From: Xenopus tropicalis
Taxonomy: Eukaryota > Chordata > Amphibia > Anura > Pipidae
DNA: 64,000 bases
Assembly (NCBI RefSeq): GCF_000004195.4
Contig: NC_030683.2
Location: forward strand, 67,985,764-68,049,763
Direction of reading: 5' to 3'
Shown here piece by piece: positions 35,501 through 46,719 of the stretch. The notes beneath the pieces are model-generated. The model worked only from the letters and a program-made list of their open reading frames with translations, did no database searches and was not told the origin of the DNA. A program made the translations under genes and the position numbers. Numbering within the stretch: position 1 is the stretch's first letter; each line of letters opens with the position of its first letter.

Positions 35501-36130
35501 AGAGAAGAGTGGTGTCTCTGAATAGCTGAAGGTGTGCACTTTTCGGAAATATATAGATTGTGGGGGTTATCTCACAGGTAGGGGGGTTATCAATGAAAAA
35601 CTGCAGGTAGTGCACATAGAGCGCAGCCCCCAAAATTTCAACTGAAATTGCCCTTATGCATTGCCCCTGTTTTGGGGCATTTGGTGGCCACGTCTTTATG
35701 TGCACCCATACATATGGGGTATCGTTTTATTCAGGGGAACTTGCAGATCGATGTTTAGTAAGTTTTTGGTAGTTGCCATGGAGATTTTGGGGAGAAATCT
35801 AGGTTTTTTATCTGGTTTTTCCTTGATTTCTGACCAAAGCGCTTACTTCTGCAAGGGACTGCGGCCACAATTTTCCATGTAGAAAGAGAAGAGTGGTGTC
35901 TCTGAATAGCTGAAGGTGTGCACTTTTCAGAAATATATAGTTTGTGGGGGTTATTTCACAGGTAGGGGGGGTTAACACTGAAAAACTGCAGGAAGTGCAC
36001 ATAGAGCGCAGCCCCCACATTTTTAGCTGTAATTGCCCTTGTGCATTGCCCCTGCTTTGGAGTGTTTGGTGCCCATGTCTTTATGTGCACCCATACATAT
36101 GGGGCATCATTTTATTCAGGAGGAGTTTGT
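32530..36130. repeat. Satellite-like tandem array, nine units plus partial
   Basis: Using TTCAGGGGAACTTGCA as anchor, units begin at about 32612, 33039, 33406, 33770, 34168, 34551, 34963, 35348 and 35730, with a diverged partial unit at about 36117. Spacings are about 427, 367, 364, 398, 383, 412, 385, 382 and 387 bp. Each unit carries, in order, TTGCCATGGAGATTTTGGGG, GACTTCTGCAAGG, GTCTCTGAATAGCTGAAGG, GGGGGTTATYTCACAGGTA and GTGGCCACGTCTTTATG. Length variation comes partly from a roughly 50-bp internal duplication (TTTTTCCTTGATTTCTGACC twice) in the units at 32612, 33770 and 34551. The array lies wholly inside the piggyBac-like element. Confidence 0.93.
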
Positions 36131-36844
36131 CTTTCAAATATGCCTTTGTTAGAAAATTTTTATGAGATTTTTTTTTGTCAAATCCACATTTGATCATGCG
36201 TCCAAGTTTACGTTTTAGAAAAAAAAAAAAATGTCATAAAAAGTTCCAAATTTCACAATGCACTGACAAAAGGTATTTGGCTTTTGAGTGAAAACTACAT
36301 TGCACCTAGAAACCTGAAGGTCTGTAGTTTCTAAAGATACCAAACATGAGGGGATATTTTAGATTTACATATAAGTTATGCTGCATTAACTGTTACAAGC
36401 GCTTTTCTGCTTTGTTCTGGTGTGATATTGTACTAAGTATTGCTTTAGTTTGGGGGTTACTTCTGGACAGGAACTGTGGGGTACCACCACATATTTGGTA
36501 TCGTTGGAATTGGGAGTATCAGGGCTTTTACAAACAATAAAAAAAAGTGAGTAAAATTAACTTTTCTATGGAAAAAAACCTCAAAATATACAGAAATTTT
36601 TCATAATTTTATTTTTTTTTTACATATTTCACCCAAAATACACATCATATCTCCAGAAAAGTTATAAAATTTGGTATGTATGTCGAAGCCCAATTAGTGA
36701 CGAAAAAAACGATATATAATTTCCCTAGTTTCGTGGAGGTTTTCCTACCAAAAAACATTGTTAAAGTGAATGAGTACAAAATGCTTAAAAAACGTCTGGC
36801 ACTGGGGGGAACCGAAATGACGAATTCGGCTGGCACTTAAAGGG
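36131..36844. other. Right-hand unique part of piggyBac-like element
   Basis: About 700 bp between the last array unit and the right inverted end. It is AT-rich, with an A run near 36221-36230. The frames here (for example 36346-36540) have no recognisable transposase motif. Confidence 0.5.
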
Positions 36845-36848
36845 TTAA

Positions 36849-38157
36849 ATCAGCACACTGGCTCTGGCCTGCTGTTTATTTGACTCTTGATCCTGGCCAA
36901 TAGCAAGCCACACATTTCATTTTTCTGCATGCAGCTGCAGGTAGGCCTATATTACACATACACCTATATTAAGACAAATATTCCAGTATCCACAAACTAT
37001 AGAAAAATTACCAATTGTCTCAGAATATCAGTCTGTATCAAACCAAAAGTTAATTTTAAGATGAACTGTCCATTTTTATATGGCTTTGTGTGAATATTAA
37101 GTTTAAATACTCTGTCTATTTCTGGTTATCTGTGAAATATATCAGGAGAAAATCAGCATTGTCATGAAAAATGCACAGCTCTTGATTAGGTAATGTATTT
37201 TTTGTATTTATTTAGGAAGCCTCCCAAGGCTTTTACATGAAAGCTGTTTGCCTCTTGCTGCATAACCCTTGTATCAAGAAGAGAGGCCATGTTCTTGTAC
37301 ACTTTGAAACACTTTGAAACAGTCACTTTGTGCGATGTAGAATAATCTGTTTAGTTATTTATTTATGCTGCAGTTTGTGTCCTGCTGTTTTGCTACCAGA
37401 CATCATGCAGACTTTGTGGATAGTTCAATATGTTCCTTGGTGTGATTAGGCAAACCCTCATATTAAGTCAATAGGAATTTTTAGAAAATCACAGTTAGAC
37501 TTTCCTTTTCAGAGCATATATTATTAGCCTTTAGGATTTAGTAAAGTGTGAAGTCGATACATTTTCCCTATTGCCCCTTTAAACTTTTATTTTAAGCTTG
37601 AATTAATCTTCTTTTTACTAAAACTATCAAACTATTTTCTCATATACACTATAAGCACATTTTAATTATACAGTATGTGTGTTCATATTACTGCCCATTA
37701 CTAAACACATTCAAAATCCTTGCAAATGATACTTGTATTTATTGTGAAGATTTTTTAAGGTTCTTTGTACACAATTATTGAGCTAATGAGCAATGCCTTA
37801 GAAAAAAAGTATAATTAAGAGTGTAAGCACCATTTCAGCACATCTCATGTACCAGGGCTAACAGCAAATAAGTGAACTCTAACAGCCACTTACACTGCTT
37901 TAAAATGATTGTAAATTATGCAGTTATCGGATTAGCAGAGCAACCCACATTATCCACCACCAAAAACATTAACCTGGGTACAGTTGGCAACCTCTTTGGA
38001 TTTTATAGTTGATGCATAGGTTCTTGCATGTATAGAAATTACTTTTTACAAACAAAGCCAGACATTTTTGTGCTGTTCCATTTTTCCCCATAAAAAAATA
38101 AAGCACTGCTCCTGCTATAAGTTTGTCCACATAGGACCCACAAGTTTTATATATATA
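36849..38157. other. Intron-like non-coding DNA
   Basis: About 1.3 kb, AT-rich, no feature recognised. An ACTTTGAAACACTTTGAAAC direct repeat occurs at about 37301-37320. Confidence 0.4.
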
Positions 38158-39458
38158 CAGTGAGGAACATAAGTATTTGAACACCCTGCGATTTTGCAAG
38201 TTCTCCCATTTAGAAAATCAGGGAGGGGTCTGAAATTCACATTGTAGGTACATTCCTACTGTGAGAGACAGCATTTAAAAAAAAAATTCAGGAAACCACA
38301 TTGTATGATTTTAAAGAATGTATTTGTATTGCACTGCTGCACATAAGTATTTGAACACCTGAGAAAATCAGTGTTAATATATTGATAGGTCAAACCTTTC
38401 CTGTAGTTTTTGAACAGGTTTGCACACACTGCAACAGGGATTTTGGCCCACTCCTCCACACAGATCTCCTCTAGATCTGTCAGGTTTCAGGGCTGTCATT
38501 GAGCAACATGGAGTTTCAGCTCCCTCCAAAGATTTTCTATTGAATTTAGTTCTGGAGACTTGGTAGGCCACTCCAGAACCTTGATATGGCTCTTACGGAG
38601 CCACTCCTTGGTTATCCTGGCGGTGTGCTTCAGGTCATTGTCATGTTGGAAGACCCAGCCACAACCCATCTTCAATGCTCTGACTGAGGGAAGGAGGTTG
38701 TTGCTCAAAATCTCACAATACATGGCCCCATTCATCCTCTCCTTAATACAGTGCAGTCGTCCTGTCCCCTTCGCAGAAAAGCACCCCCAAAGCATGACGT
38801 TACCACCCCCATGCTTCACAGTAAGGATGGTGTTCTTGGGATGCAATTCATCCTTATTTTTTCTCCAAGTCCGAGTGACGTTTAGACCAAAAAGTTCTAC
38901 TTTGGTCTCATCTGACCACATGACTTTCTCCCATGCCTCCTCTGGATCATCCAGATGGTCATTGGCAAACTTCAGACGGGCCTGGACATGTGATGACTTG
39001 AGCAGGGGAACCTTACGCGCAATGCATGATTTGAAACCATGACGGCATAGTGTTCTTCCGACAGTGACCTTTGAAACTGTGGTCCCAGCTCTCTTTATGT
39101 CATTGACCAGCTCCTCCCTTGTAGTTCTGGTCCTCACCTTTCTTATCATCAGTGATACCTCATGAGGTGAGATTTTGCATGGATCCCCAGTCCTAGGGAG
39201 ACATGACAGTCACCTTTAGCCTCTTACATTTTCTAACAATTGCTCTATTGATCTATTTTCACCAAGCTGGTTGGCAATTGCCCCTAGCCCTTTCCAGCCT
39301 TGTGGAGGTCCACAATTTTGTCTCTGGTGTCTTTTGACAGCTCTTTGGTCTTGCCCATGGTAGTAGTTGGAGTCTGACTGACTGTGGGGTGGACAGGTGT
39401 CTTTAAAGAGCTCAGCTACTAATTTAGATTAATGAGTGGAGTAGAGGTGGACTTTTTA
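38158..39458 (-). mobile_element. Tc1-like transposon, one end lost
   Basis: The left end CAGTGAGGAACATAAGTATT is preceded by TA (38156-38157), the Tc1 target, and the terminal region contains the usual second copy of the motif (CATAAGTATTTGAACACCTG at about 38343). The transposase frame is on the minus strand. The opposite inverted end is absent: sequence matching Tc1 runs to ACTTTTTAAAGG, and from TTAA at 39456-39459 a different repeat begins. The element is dead, because its enzyme is broken and one end is missing. Confidence 0.9.
38380..39362 (-). pseudogene. Tc1 transposase, broken (DD34E)
   Basis: This would cut and paste the element at TA sites. The N-terminus starts at about 39362 (MGKTKELSKDTRDKIVDLHK, the first DNA-binding helix region) and is broken by stops or frame changes around 39170-39290. 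The longest intact frame, 39149-38496, covers 217 residues. It contains the three catalytic acidic residues in [23 protein letters not shown] and [11 protein letters not shown], with 34 residues between the second D and the E, as expected for Tc1. After LKLHVAQ two TGA codons interrupt the C-terminus (QP and NLTDLEEIC follow in frame); both fit CGA-to-TGA decay at methylated CpG. Family length is about 340 residues, so little is missing except by mutation. Confidence 0.92.
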
Positions 39459-39459
39459 A

Positions 39460-39600
39460 AGGACAAGGAAAGGTTAATAATAAAATAAATCGATCTAAAA
39501 TACCCTTTACTCAGTTTACTACCCTCTTTTGTCATCATCTATTCTGTTTTATTCTATCTTTTGTATGTATGGCAGTTCCTTCTTGTTTTCAACAGGTTAC
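39460..39600. mobile_element. TTAA-type MITE fragment interrupting Tc1
   Basis: Directly after TTAA (39456-39459) the sequence reads AGGACAAGGAAAGG, an end like that of the MITE at 21579. The TTAA is the one normally present in the Tc1 sequence ACTTTTTAAAGG, so the MITE probably inserted there. Its other end and the rest of Tc1 were not found, so a deletion followed. The right boundary is a guess. Confidence 0.5.
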
Positions 39601-42600
39601 AAAAATTAGATAACATCTATGCATATTAGAAATACTGTATATAACCAGCAAATTTAAATAGTGGTGAAAATGAAAGCAGGCAATGGGGTTATTTTTACAA
39701 GGAACCATAGATGAAATATATGCATATTAGAAATATACAAGGAATCAGGTCATTGTACACTAAGTTTGCAATTGAACATATGTAGACAATGGCTTAATAA
39801 GCTGTGTTGAAAAATGTCAGTGATTATGTCAGGAATTTCAGCTACAGTGGCACTTTTTTGACATGTTATAAAAACTGAACTTTGGATACTGATGCTGGCT
39901 TTGGATGGTGAAGGATATATAAATAAATAAATAATGCAATGAAAAGTAAATAAATCAATAGAATGCTGTTTTTAAAGGAAATCTTTAAGGGGTAAGTCCC
40001 AGAGGTTAAGTTGTGTATATTTTTTTAGGATTAATGGGATATGAGGGGCAGGGAAAATAGCAGGCAATGGTGACTTCTGTGAAACACATTTAGTTCTAGA
40101 GTTACTTTTTGGATGATTAAGTTGTATGACCCTCTAAATTTTATTTATAATACTTCTTTAAGGACCATGACATAGTTTAGGAAGTGCACAGCTGCAGTGC
40201 TAGGCTCAAAAATCAAAATGCAATTTTGAGCTGATCTATACAGCAGTTACTTTGGAATATGAGCCTTGACCAGGCAGTAAGTACATAGTTCATTTTGCTT
40301 GTTGTGACTATAAGCATTCACTTTAGCAGGGAATATTTACATGTATAATTGTATGTGTATATGTATATCCAGAACATGCCTGAGTGATGATATTTGTGAT
40401 TTTTGAGTGCAATATATTAACCAGTACTTATGTGACTCTGGTATGTGGTGTAAAAATTTACATTTAATTCCAGTGAGTACACTGGAATTCTGGGATGAAT
40501 TATTGCATTGTAGTTTAAGTAATGCTGAATTACACTTTTTTATACTTTTGATAATATGGCCTGGGCTGTAAAACAAACTATTAGGAGTAAATATTGTAAT
40601 ATGGGGGGAAATAGACATTGCTGGTTGATAGGTAATAACTGTAAGTATACCTTTTTTATCATCAGAGATTTTCTGTGAGATATTATGACCTTGTGTATTA
40701 ATATATACATTTTTTCCAAACTTTTAAACACGTCCTAAAGACCCACAAGTTTAGGGAATATATTTAATGTGTCCTGACTGATCTGACATTAATGTATCAT
40801 AAATCACCAATTTATTTCTATATTCCTTATTTCAAATGTACCGTAAACCTTTCAATTTTAAGCTCTTGCGAGTAGAATCCTCTATTCTTATTCTTACTCT
40901 GTTACTCTGGTTACTGGAACCAAGCCACTTCAAAGTAACTTAGTAAATAAGTAAATGTATAGATTTCTTATTTAGAAAAGTATACTGTGTGTCTATATAA
41001 TATATTATACCCAGAATTTGCAGTTATGGTTTCAAACTTAGTTTGGAAACAAGCCACTTCAAAGTAACTTACTAAATAAGTAAATGTAAATCCAAATTTC
41101 AGTTTCTTTGGACTCCACATTTGTGGGGTGGATGGCTGAACTGGAGGGCCTCATGCAGGTAGGGTAACATTTGTTCAATGGCTGCTTAGTTTGTAGTAAA
41201 GTTATAGATGAATGAAAACATTGATGTATCAGCATATAAGCCATTGTTCCAAGAATACTTGGCATCCCTGTTCACTTTATTATGATGTATATACTATACA
41301 CATTGGCTGTGGATCTCAAATTACGTATGGACCTTTATCTTGTGTTGAAGCTTTATATGACATATGGAAGGTTTGGGTATGAGAAATCCTAATTGTATGA
41401 GAATTATAAACTATTACAACTACACAAAACTGAAATTGTTAAAAGCTCTGGAATTCATTTGGAGGAAGCCAATAATTTTATTGCTTTTACCCTCCGGATA
41501 TTTTTGGGCCAAAGAGAGTATTATACTAAATTAGTTTTATGTTTGAAGGACCATAAATGAATTACATGTTTTAAACATTTGCTGTGATGACAGTACAATT
41601 TTTTACAGTTGTGTGATACTGAAAAAGATTTATCAGGATATTTGTTTAATTCTTACACTGCATAATGCAGATCAAATCAATAAAGAGTATTGACTAGATT
41701 GCCAGAGAAATATTTCAGACCAATTCAAATAAAAGACTCTAATATAAGAAATTTTGTATTTTAGTTATAGAATACTCAAAATGTTTCCAAATTTTTAGGT
41801 TCAGTCCCCAGTTTGCTCTTAACCATATGGTTTGGCCTCCTATACTGGAAAAAGCCTTTACCCTAATTTTCACTTTATTGGCCATCAGGCTGGCCGCTCA
41901 CAGGCACTGTGTTGCACCCTTTTGAAATGAGATGTATGTAGCACACAATAGCCTTCAAAATGTATGCAGCAAAATAAAACATATGTTAGACAACACTAAG
42001 GGGGCCATTTGCTAACAGTTGGATTTTTCCCCCAATTCAGATTTTTTTAGTGCCAAAAGTTACTGAAAACAATTTTCACTTCAATAGCCATGTATCTGGG
42101 TATGTAATGAGCCAAATTCATAGAACTAAAATGGATCCAATTCTTCACTGTTGTATCTGAGTTGTGTTCTGCCTGAATTGTATTCAACCTATTTTTGTAA
42201 GGAATATTTAGGTGTTCTCATAATGATGTAATCCCCTGTTAATACAGTAGTCAAAATAATATATTTCTAATGCAGAACTCTCATAAGGAATCCAAAATAG
42301 GAGTATGAAAGTAAAAACAAAAATTTAATAACGTTCATCATTGTTTCCGTTAATATGAAAAAAATTCAAAATTAAAATACCAGAATACTAGCTAATGGTT
42401 TGTTAAGGTTTCCATTAATCCAGGTCATGGTATATCTGACTTTTGACTACAGGAAGGCCCTGGAGCTATAAACTCAGGGGCTGTATGACAAGCGATCCGA
42501 ATGACCAGCAGCCAGATTACACTGGTTTATGTTTAAAGTTTGGCAGAATCAAATGTAGCTGTGATTGGGGTGTCACGAGAGAAGCAGTTCACTTCCTATC

Positions 42601-43949
42601 TTCTAAGCAGGTAGAAACATCCCACCCACCTCTCTTTTTTGCATATTTTTTGTCAGGATTTGCTCTGCTTTTTGTTATCATATTATCTACTAATAACCGA
42701 ATGTGGGTGTTTTTCTGTATGCACTGTTATATTGGGTTTCGGTAACGTTATACAGTATAAATGTGAGAATCTGCATGTTATCATTCACCGGCAGCTGGGC
42801 TGCTGAATTTCTCTAATTGTGGGAGACGAAGCTCCTGCTGATAGCAGAGTTTGGGGCTATCCTCTCTGTAGGTAAATACAGCCTAATACTCAGTGGTGGA
42901 TATAATAACATAGTGCTGATCTCAAGTCTTCAGTAAGGAATGGCAGAGCATAGTAGTGATCTCTTATGGAATTCTGGATTTAGAATATTGCCTTGGGGTG
43001 AGGCTGGCAAGGTCCTATTTATTTGACAAAATGTGAATAAATGCTGTGGCCATTTTACCCATTTCTGGCTAATGGTGTTTCATTAAGGTATGTAACAATA
43101 GGGTTCAGAAGGAAGGTTAAAAGTGAAGGGTCAATTGAGGAGTTCCCTTGTCAAGAAATACTAGCTAAACGTTTTTCTTAAACAGCTGAATTAAAATTGA
43201 TTTGCAGTTTTCTTTGCAGTACAGATGTTTTCCATGACTTTACAGTATCATGTTTTCACTAATTAAAAGAAAAGAAAAAAATTGAATTCCAAAGATAATA
43301 AATATGCCTCCCATTGTATAAAATAAAACAACCTGCTCTTAGGGGTCCAATCAGAGAATTCAGTCAATATGAACACTTGTATTAAAAACATACTGCCCTT
43401 GGCCCAATGAACCAGAAATGTCTCTATTATTTACAAATATACACTACATAATTGTGTCAGTATCAACCTCCCATGATGAGAGGGTAATTATTCCATGCAT
43501 ATATAAACAGATTGCATACCATTCAGTATCCCTCCTTCTCATCGGGACCTTGTAGGATATAACCTGAACATTTGAATATAAAGAATTTTCATCAGTAGCT
43601 TGCAAAAAATGATGTATGACATTAAAATTATAAAATCTTACTCCTTAATGTATAAGTATAAAACATAAAATATAAGTCCAACAGCAATTTGGATACAACC
43701 AATAAGGGGCAATATGTTCAAAAGCTGGTATTTTCCTCTTCATGTGGTGTGTCCTTCCTATGTGTGTTTTTTATTTTTTAGATGTCACTGATATTAATTC
43801 ACTAACACTAGAGGAAGTGAAAGCAAGATTATATTAGAGAAGTTCCTTTGGAGATAGGAATGGGAGCACAATCATCTTGGAAATAGACCAAATAATAATG
43901 TAATAATATAAAAACCATGCCCCTGGTTGTCCCCTGCACCTAATGCACT
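39601..43949. other. Intron-like non-coding DNA
   Basis: About 4.3 kb. ATGCATATTAGAAATA occurs twice (about 39620 and 39719). GCCACTTCAAAGTAACTTA is also duplicated (about 40924 and 41052). Near 42740-42870 a TATAAAT box precedes a GC-richer stretch ending CTGTAG|GTAAATAC, a weak candidate for an untranslated exon (see findings). No coding gene is supported. Confidence 0.4.
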
Positions 43950-43964
43950 TACTATTTTTTATTG

Positions 43965-44129
43965 AAATATAGATAAATTGTGGACAGAGCACAGGATGTT
44001 CCTGTGCTCTGTCCGCAATTTATCTATATTTCACTGAGTTTTGTCTGGATCGGGGGCATGTTTGAGACGTTGCAGCACGGAGTACCTAGTTGCAGTTCAA
44101 CCCATCTGGTGAGTGCTCCCCTGTTTTGC
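43965..44129. mobile_element. 165-bp insertion with exact 15-bp target duplication
   Basis: TACTATTTTTTATTG is present at 43950-43964 and again, 15 of 15 identical, at 44130-44144. The intervening 165 bp begin with half of a hairpin whose arms (GAAATATAGATAAATTG and GGACAGAGCACAGGA) pair with 44000-44032 with one mismatch. They continue through GCAGTTCAACCCATCTGG. A 15-bp duplication suggests insertion by LINE-type or similar machinery; there is no poly-A tail and no recognised SINE promoter. The class is unknown to me. Confidence 0.75.
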
Positions 44130-44144
44130 TACTATTTTTTATTG

Positions 44145-45955
44145 GATTCATAAAGTTGAGTCATTTAGGGGCCATGTGCAGTAGAAACAGTGTAGGAACT
44201 TAGCCTGCATTAATTTGTCTCATGATGATATGGTTGGTGAGAGTAGTTGTCCACAATGTCCTTTATCCATTATAGAAGCAGGGAAGCAGGCATACACAGA
44301 GTTGCACAGGGTCATACAGAGAATAGTTTGATGTTATTAGCTGATTTCTGTTGTAGTAGTAGCAGCCAGCTTGGTATGCATGTTGGAAAATCGGGCATGA
44401 TTGCATGACACAGCTGCATGTTGACATGAAAGACATCATAAAAAGTTTGCATATCTCTATCAGTAAGAAATGTATTTTTTAGTGGATTGCAAAATTATTT
44501 TAGACTAAACTTGTATGCTTGTTTCTATCTCTTTGCAGTTATTAATTTTAGTATTAATGGACTGTTTAAGATGTGTTGATGAACTGCGGCTGGACTTCCA
44601 ACTTAGCAACATTGTTATCATTATAAACGCTCATAATGTTTTCTCACTAGTTTCTCTACATTCTTTTTCTTGTCTTTTTCCTACAGCATAAAACTTTCAT
44701 TTCACAAACTGGCAGGATTATAAGTGATTTCTGTAGTAAAAAAAACAGTATGCTCTTGCACAGATTCCTTCCTCTTGGACTTAGTGACCACTAAACAGAG
44801 GGTAAGTAATATTAACACTAAGGGCTTTGGCACATGGGGTACTTTTATCAAAGTGGTGGTACTTGCCTCTGGATACATCCTACTGACTACAAACTTGCGA
44901 CTAGCCAAAAAGCTTTCCATTGTGTGAAACCACTCATGGCGTTTCCATTACCTCAGAGGGATATAGTTAAGAATTTTTGTATTACGGTTACCCATACTTA
45001 GTTCCAGTGACCAAGATGCCCCCTGCTTTTAGTAGCTATAATGCAAAACTTGATGTATCTTTTGGAAATATTTGTATCAAATTTTATAAAAAGTTTAAAT
45101 ACTTGTCTTCCAACCAGTTTTCTGGGCAAGTGCCAGTGTTTTTCATTCTTCAGCTGCAAACATAGGAAAAACAGCTCAGTAAAATAAATAATGTGTAATA
45201 TAATTGTATGTCTAAACATAATTATAAAACCTGTTGTTGTACTTATAATTGTTTTTACCAATAAAGAGACATTTTCCTAATTTATACTAACATTGTCTTT
45301 ATATTGACAACAGTACAGTATCTTGTTAAGCTTGCTTCTTCATTTTGATATGTAAAACGGTAACATTTTTAGTAATGGCTAGTTGTTACTGTAGGCAAGG
45401 GTTTGCATGCACAGTACATGCTGTCAACACATGAAGAACTGTACGGTTTTTTAAGTTTACTAAAATCGACTAATTTGAAGTGTGCTGGAATAGGTATGTG
45501 TTTGATCTCATAATCTGCCAGTTAGTATATGAAATAATAGAGCTTTGTGTTAAAGCAGACTTCTAACTCCACAAAATTCCTATTTCCTTCCTAGTTTCTT
45601 AACCCCCCTCACTCACACAATCGCTGCAACAAATAATTAAAGCTATAATTATCAGTACTAATTCTGCCTAATTAATCACAAGGCAACAGCCAAATTGACT
45701 TTCCCATAATTATCAGATAAGTTGTAACCACATCACAGAGATTATAATTAACACAACTTAATTAAAATCTCATATACATATACCCGTCCCTAAATGAGAT
45801 TTTGTTGGGTTCACAAAGTATTTGGTTGAAATTAGTCTGCAGTCTTTCATGCCATTGTACAAAAGAAATGCAAAAGAAAGAGAGACACAGCTTTATTGAA
45901 GAGTACTTACCAACAATATTTTCAATATTCCTTTAAAGAATTAGGCACACATATT
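44145..45955. other. Intron-like non-coding DNA
   Basis: About 1.8 kb. The stretch at 44815-44945 (AAGGGCTTTGGCACATGGGG) may be a very old relative of the MITE at 48698-48932. No gene is seen. Confidence 0.4.
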
Positions 45956-46632
45956 ACCTTATATACTCGAGTATAAGCCAAGTTTTTCAGCACCCAAAAT
46001 GTGCTGAAAAATTAACCCTTGGCTTATACTCGAGTCCCTCCAACTAACACCCTCTGCTACCTGATTCCCTGTGTGCTCTTCTGTGCTCCGCTGCTTCCTG
46101 GTCCCCCCGGCGTGACATCACACGCTCCCTGCTTTCAGCTCTGGTGTTTTTGTCTGTGTCTAATGGTGAGGGGGAGGGAGAGCCTTAACAAGCAGGCAGG
46201 AATGGAACTGTTTGAAGCAGGCAGGCAACAGAACATCAAGCCTACATGCTATTGAGGTGAGGAGGGAAGGAGAGGGAGGGAGCTCCTTGAAGTAAACCTC
46301 AAGCTGAATCGTCTCAGTTTATGATATGCTCCTTTTGATAGACAGGTTGAGGAGCAAGGCATTAATAAATTATTACTTCTCCAGGTGTCCCTGCTACAGG
46401 AGGCAGTAGGGGGGAGCCTGGCATGTCGCATACTGATTCCCTGCATGTATTTGTTCAGTAAGATTGATAGATCCTAATTTTATTGGAATTTATTTTGATT
46501 ATTGAAACTTAGAAGCTGCTGCATTTCCCATCCTAGGCTTATACTCGAGTCAATAGGTTTTTCCAGTTTTCTTAGGCAAAATTAGGTACCTCACCTTATA
46601 TTCGGATGGGCTTATACTCAAGTATATACGGT
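45956..46632. mobile_element. MITE with TATACTCGAGTATAAGCC ends
   Basis: A 677-bp element. The left end is ACCTTATATACTCGAGTATA and the right end, reverse-complemented, ACCGTATATACTTGAGTATA. The motif GGCTTATACTCGAGTC recurs inside each end (about 46018 and 46534), making double inverted repeats. ATT flanks both sides (45953-45955, 46633-46635), which may be the target duplication. The interior is GC-richer unique sequence without a transposase. Confidence 0.78.
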
Positions 46633-46719
46633 ATTCTAAAAAAAATATGTTGTTCTTTACCACATGCCATAACAGTGCATTCAGTCTAGTGGTGGGAATG
46701 GAATCTGTTCTGACACTTA

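Larger units (their letters stand above)
31133..36844. mobile_element. piggyBac-like 5.7-kb non-autonomous element
   Basis: TTAA lies at 31129-31132 and 36845-36848. Immediately inside, both ends read CCCTTTAAGTGCCA (right end reverse-complemented), a 14-bp perfect inverted repeat. TTAA targets with CCCTTT ends are characteristic of piggyBac, including frog relatives. Next to the left end is a subterminal inverted pair, GGGACGTAGATTCTACGTCC and GGGACGTAGAATCTACGTCC. No transposase frame is present; in its place the element holds a GC-rich stretch (31200-31550), T-rich microsatellites, a large palindrome (32361-32513) and a tandem array (about 32530-36130). It probably moved with an enzyme supplied from elsewhere. 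This architecture is inferred from sequence alone. Confidence 0.88.

Noticed and set aside
32530..36130. CRISPR-like or coding repeat array
   Set aside because: Units are 364-427 bp and similar along their whole length, with no short repeat and unique spacer pattern; the genome is vertebrate.
43950..44144. tRNA-derived SINE explanation for the 165-bp insertion
   Set aside because: GTTCAACCC resembles a B box, but no convincing A box or tRNA fold and no poly-A tail were seen, so the class is left open.
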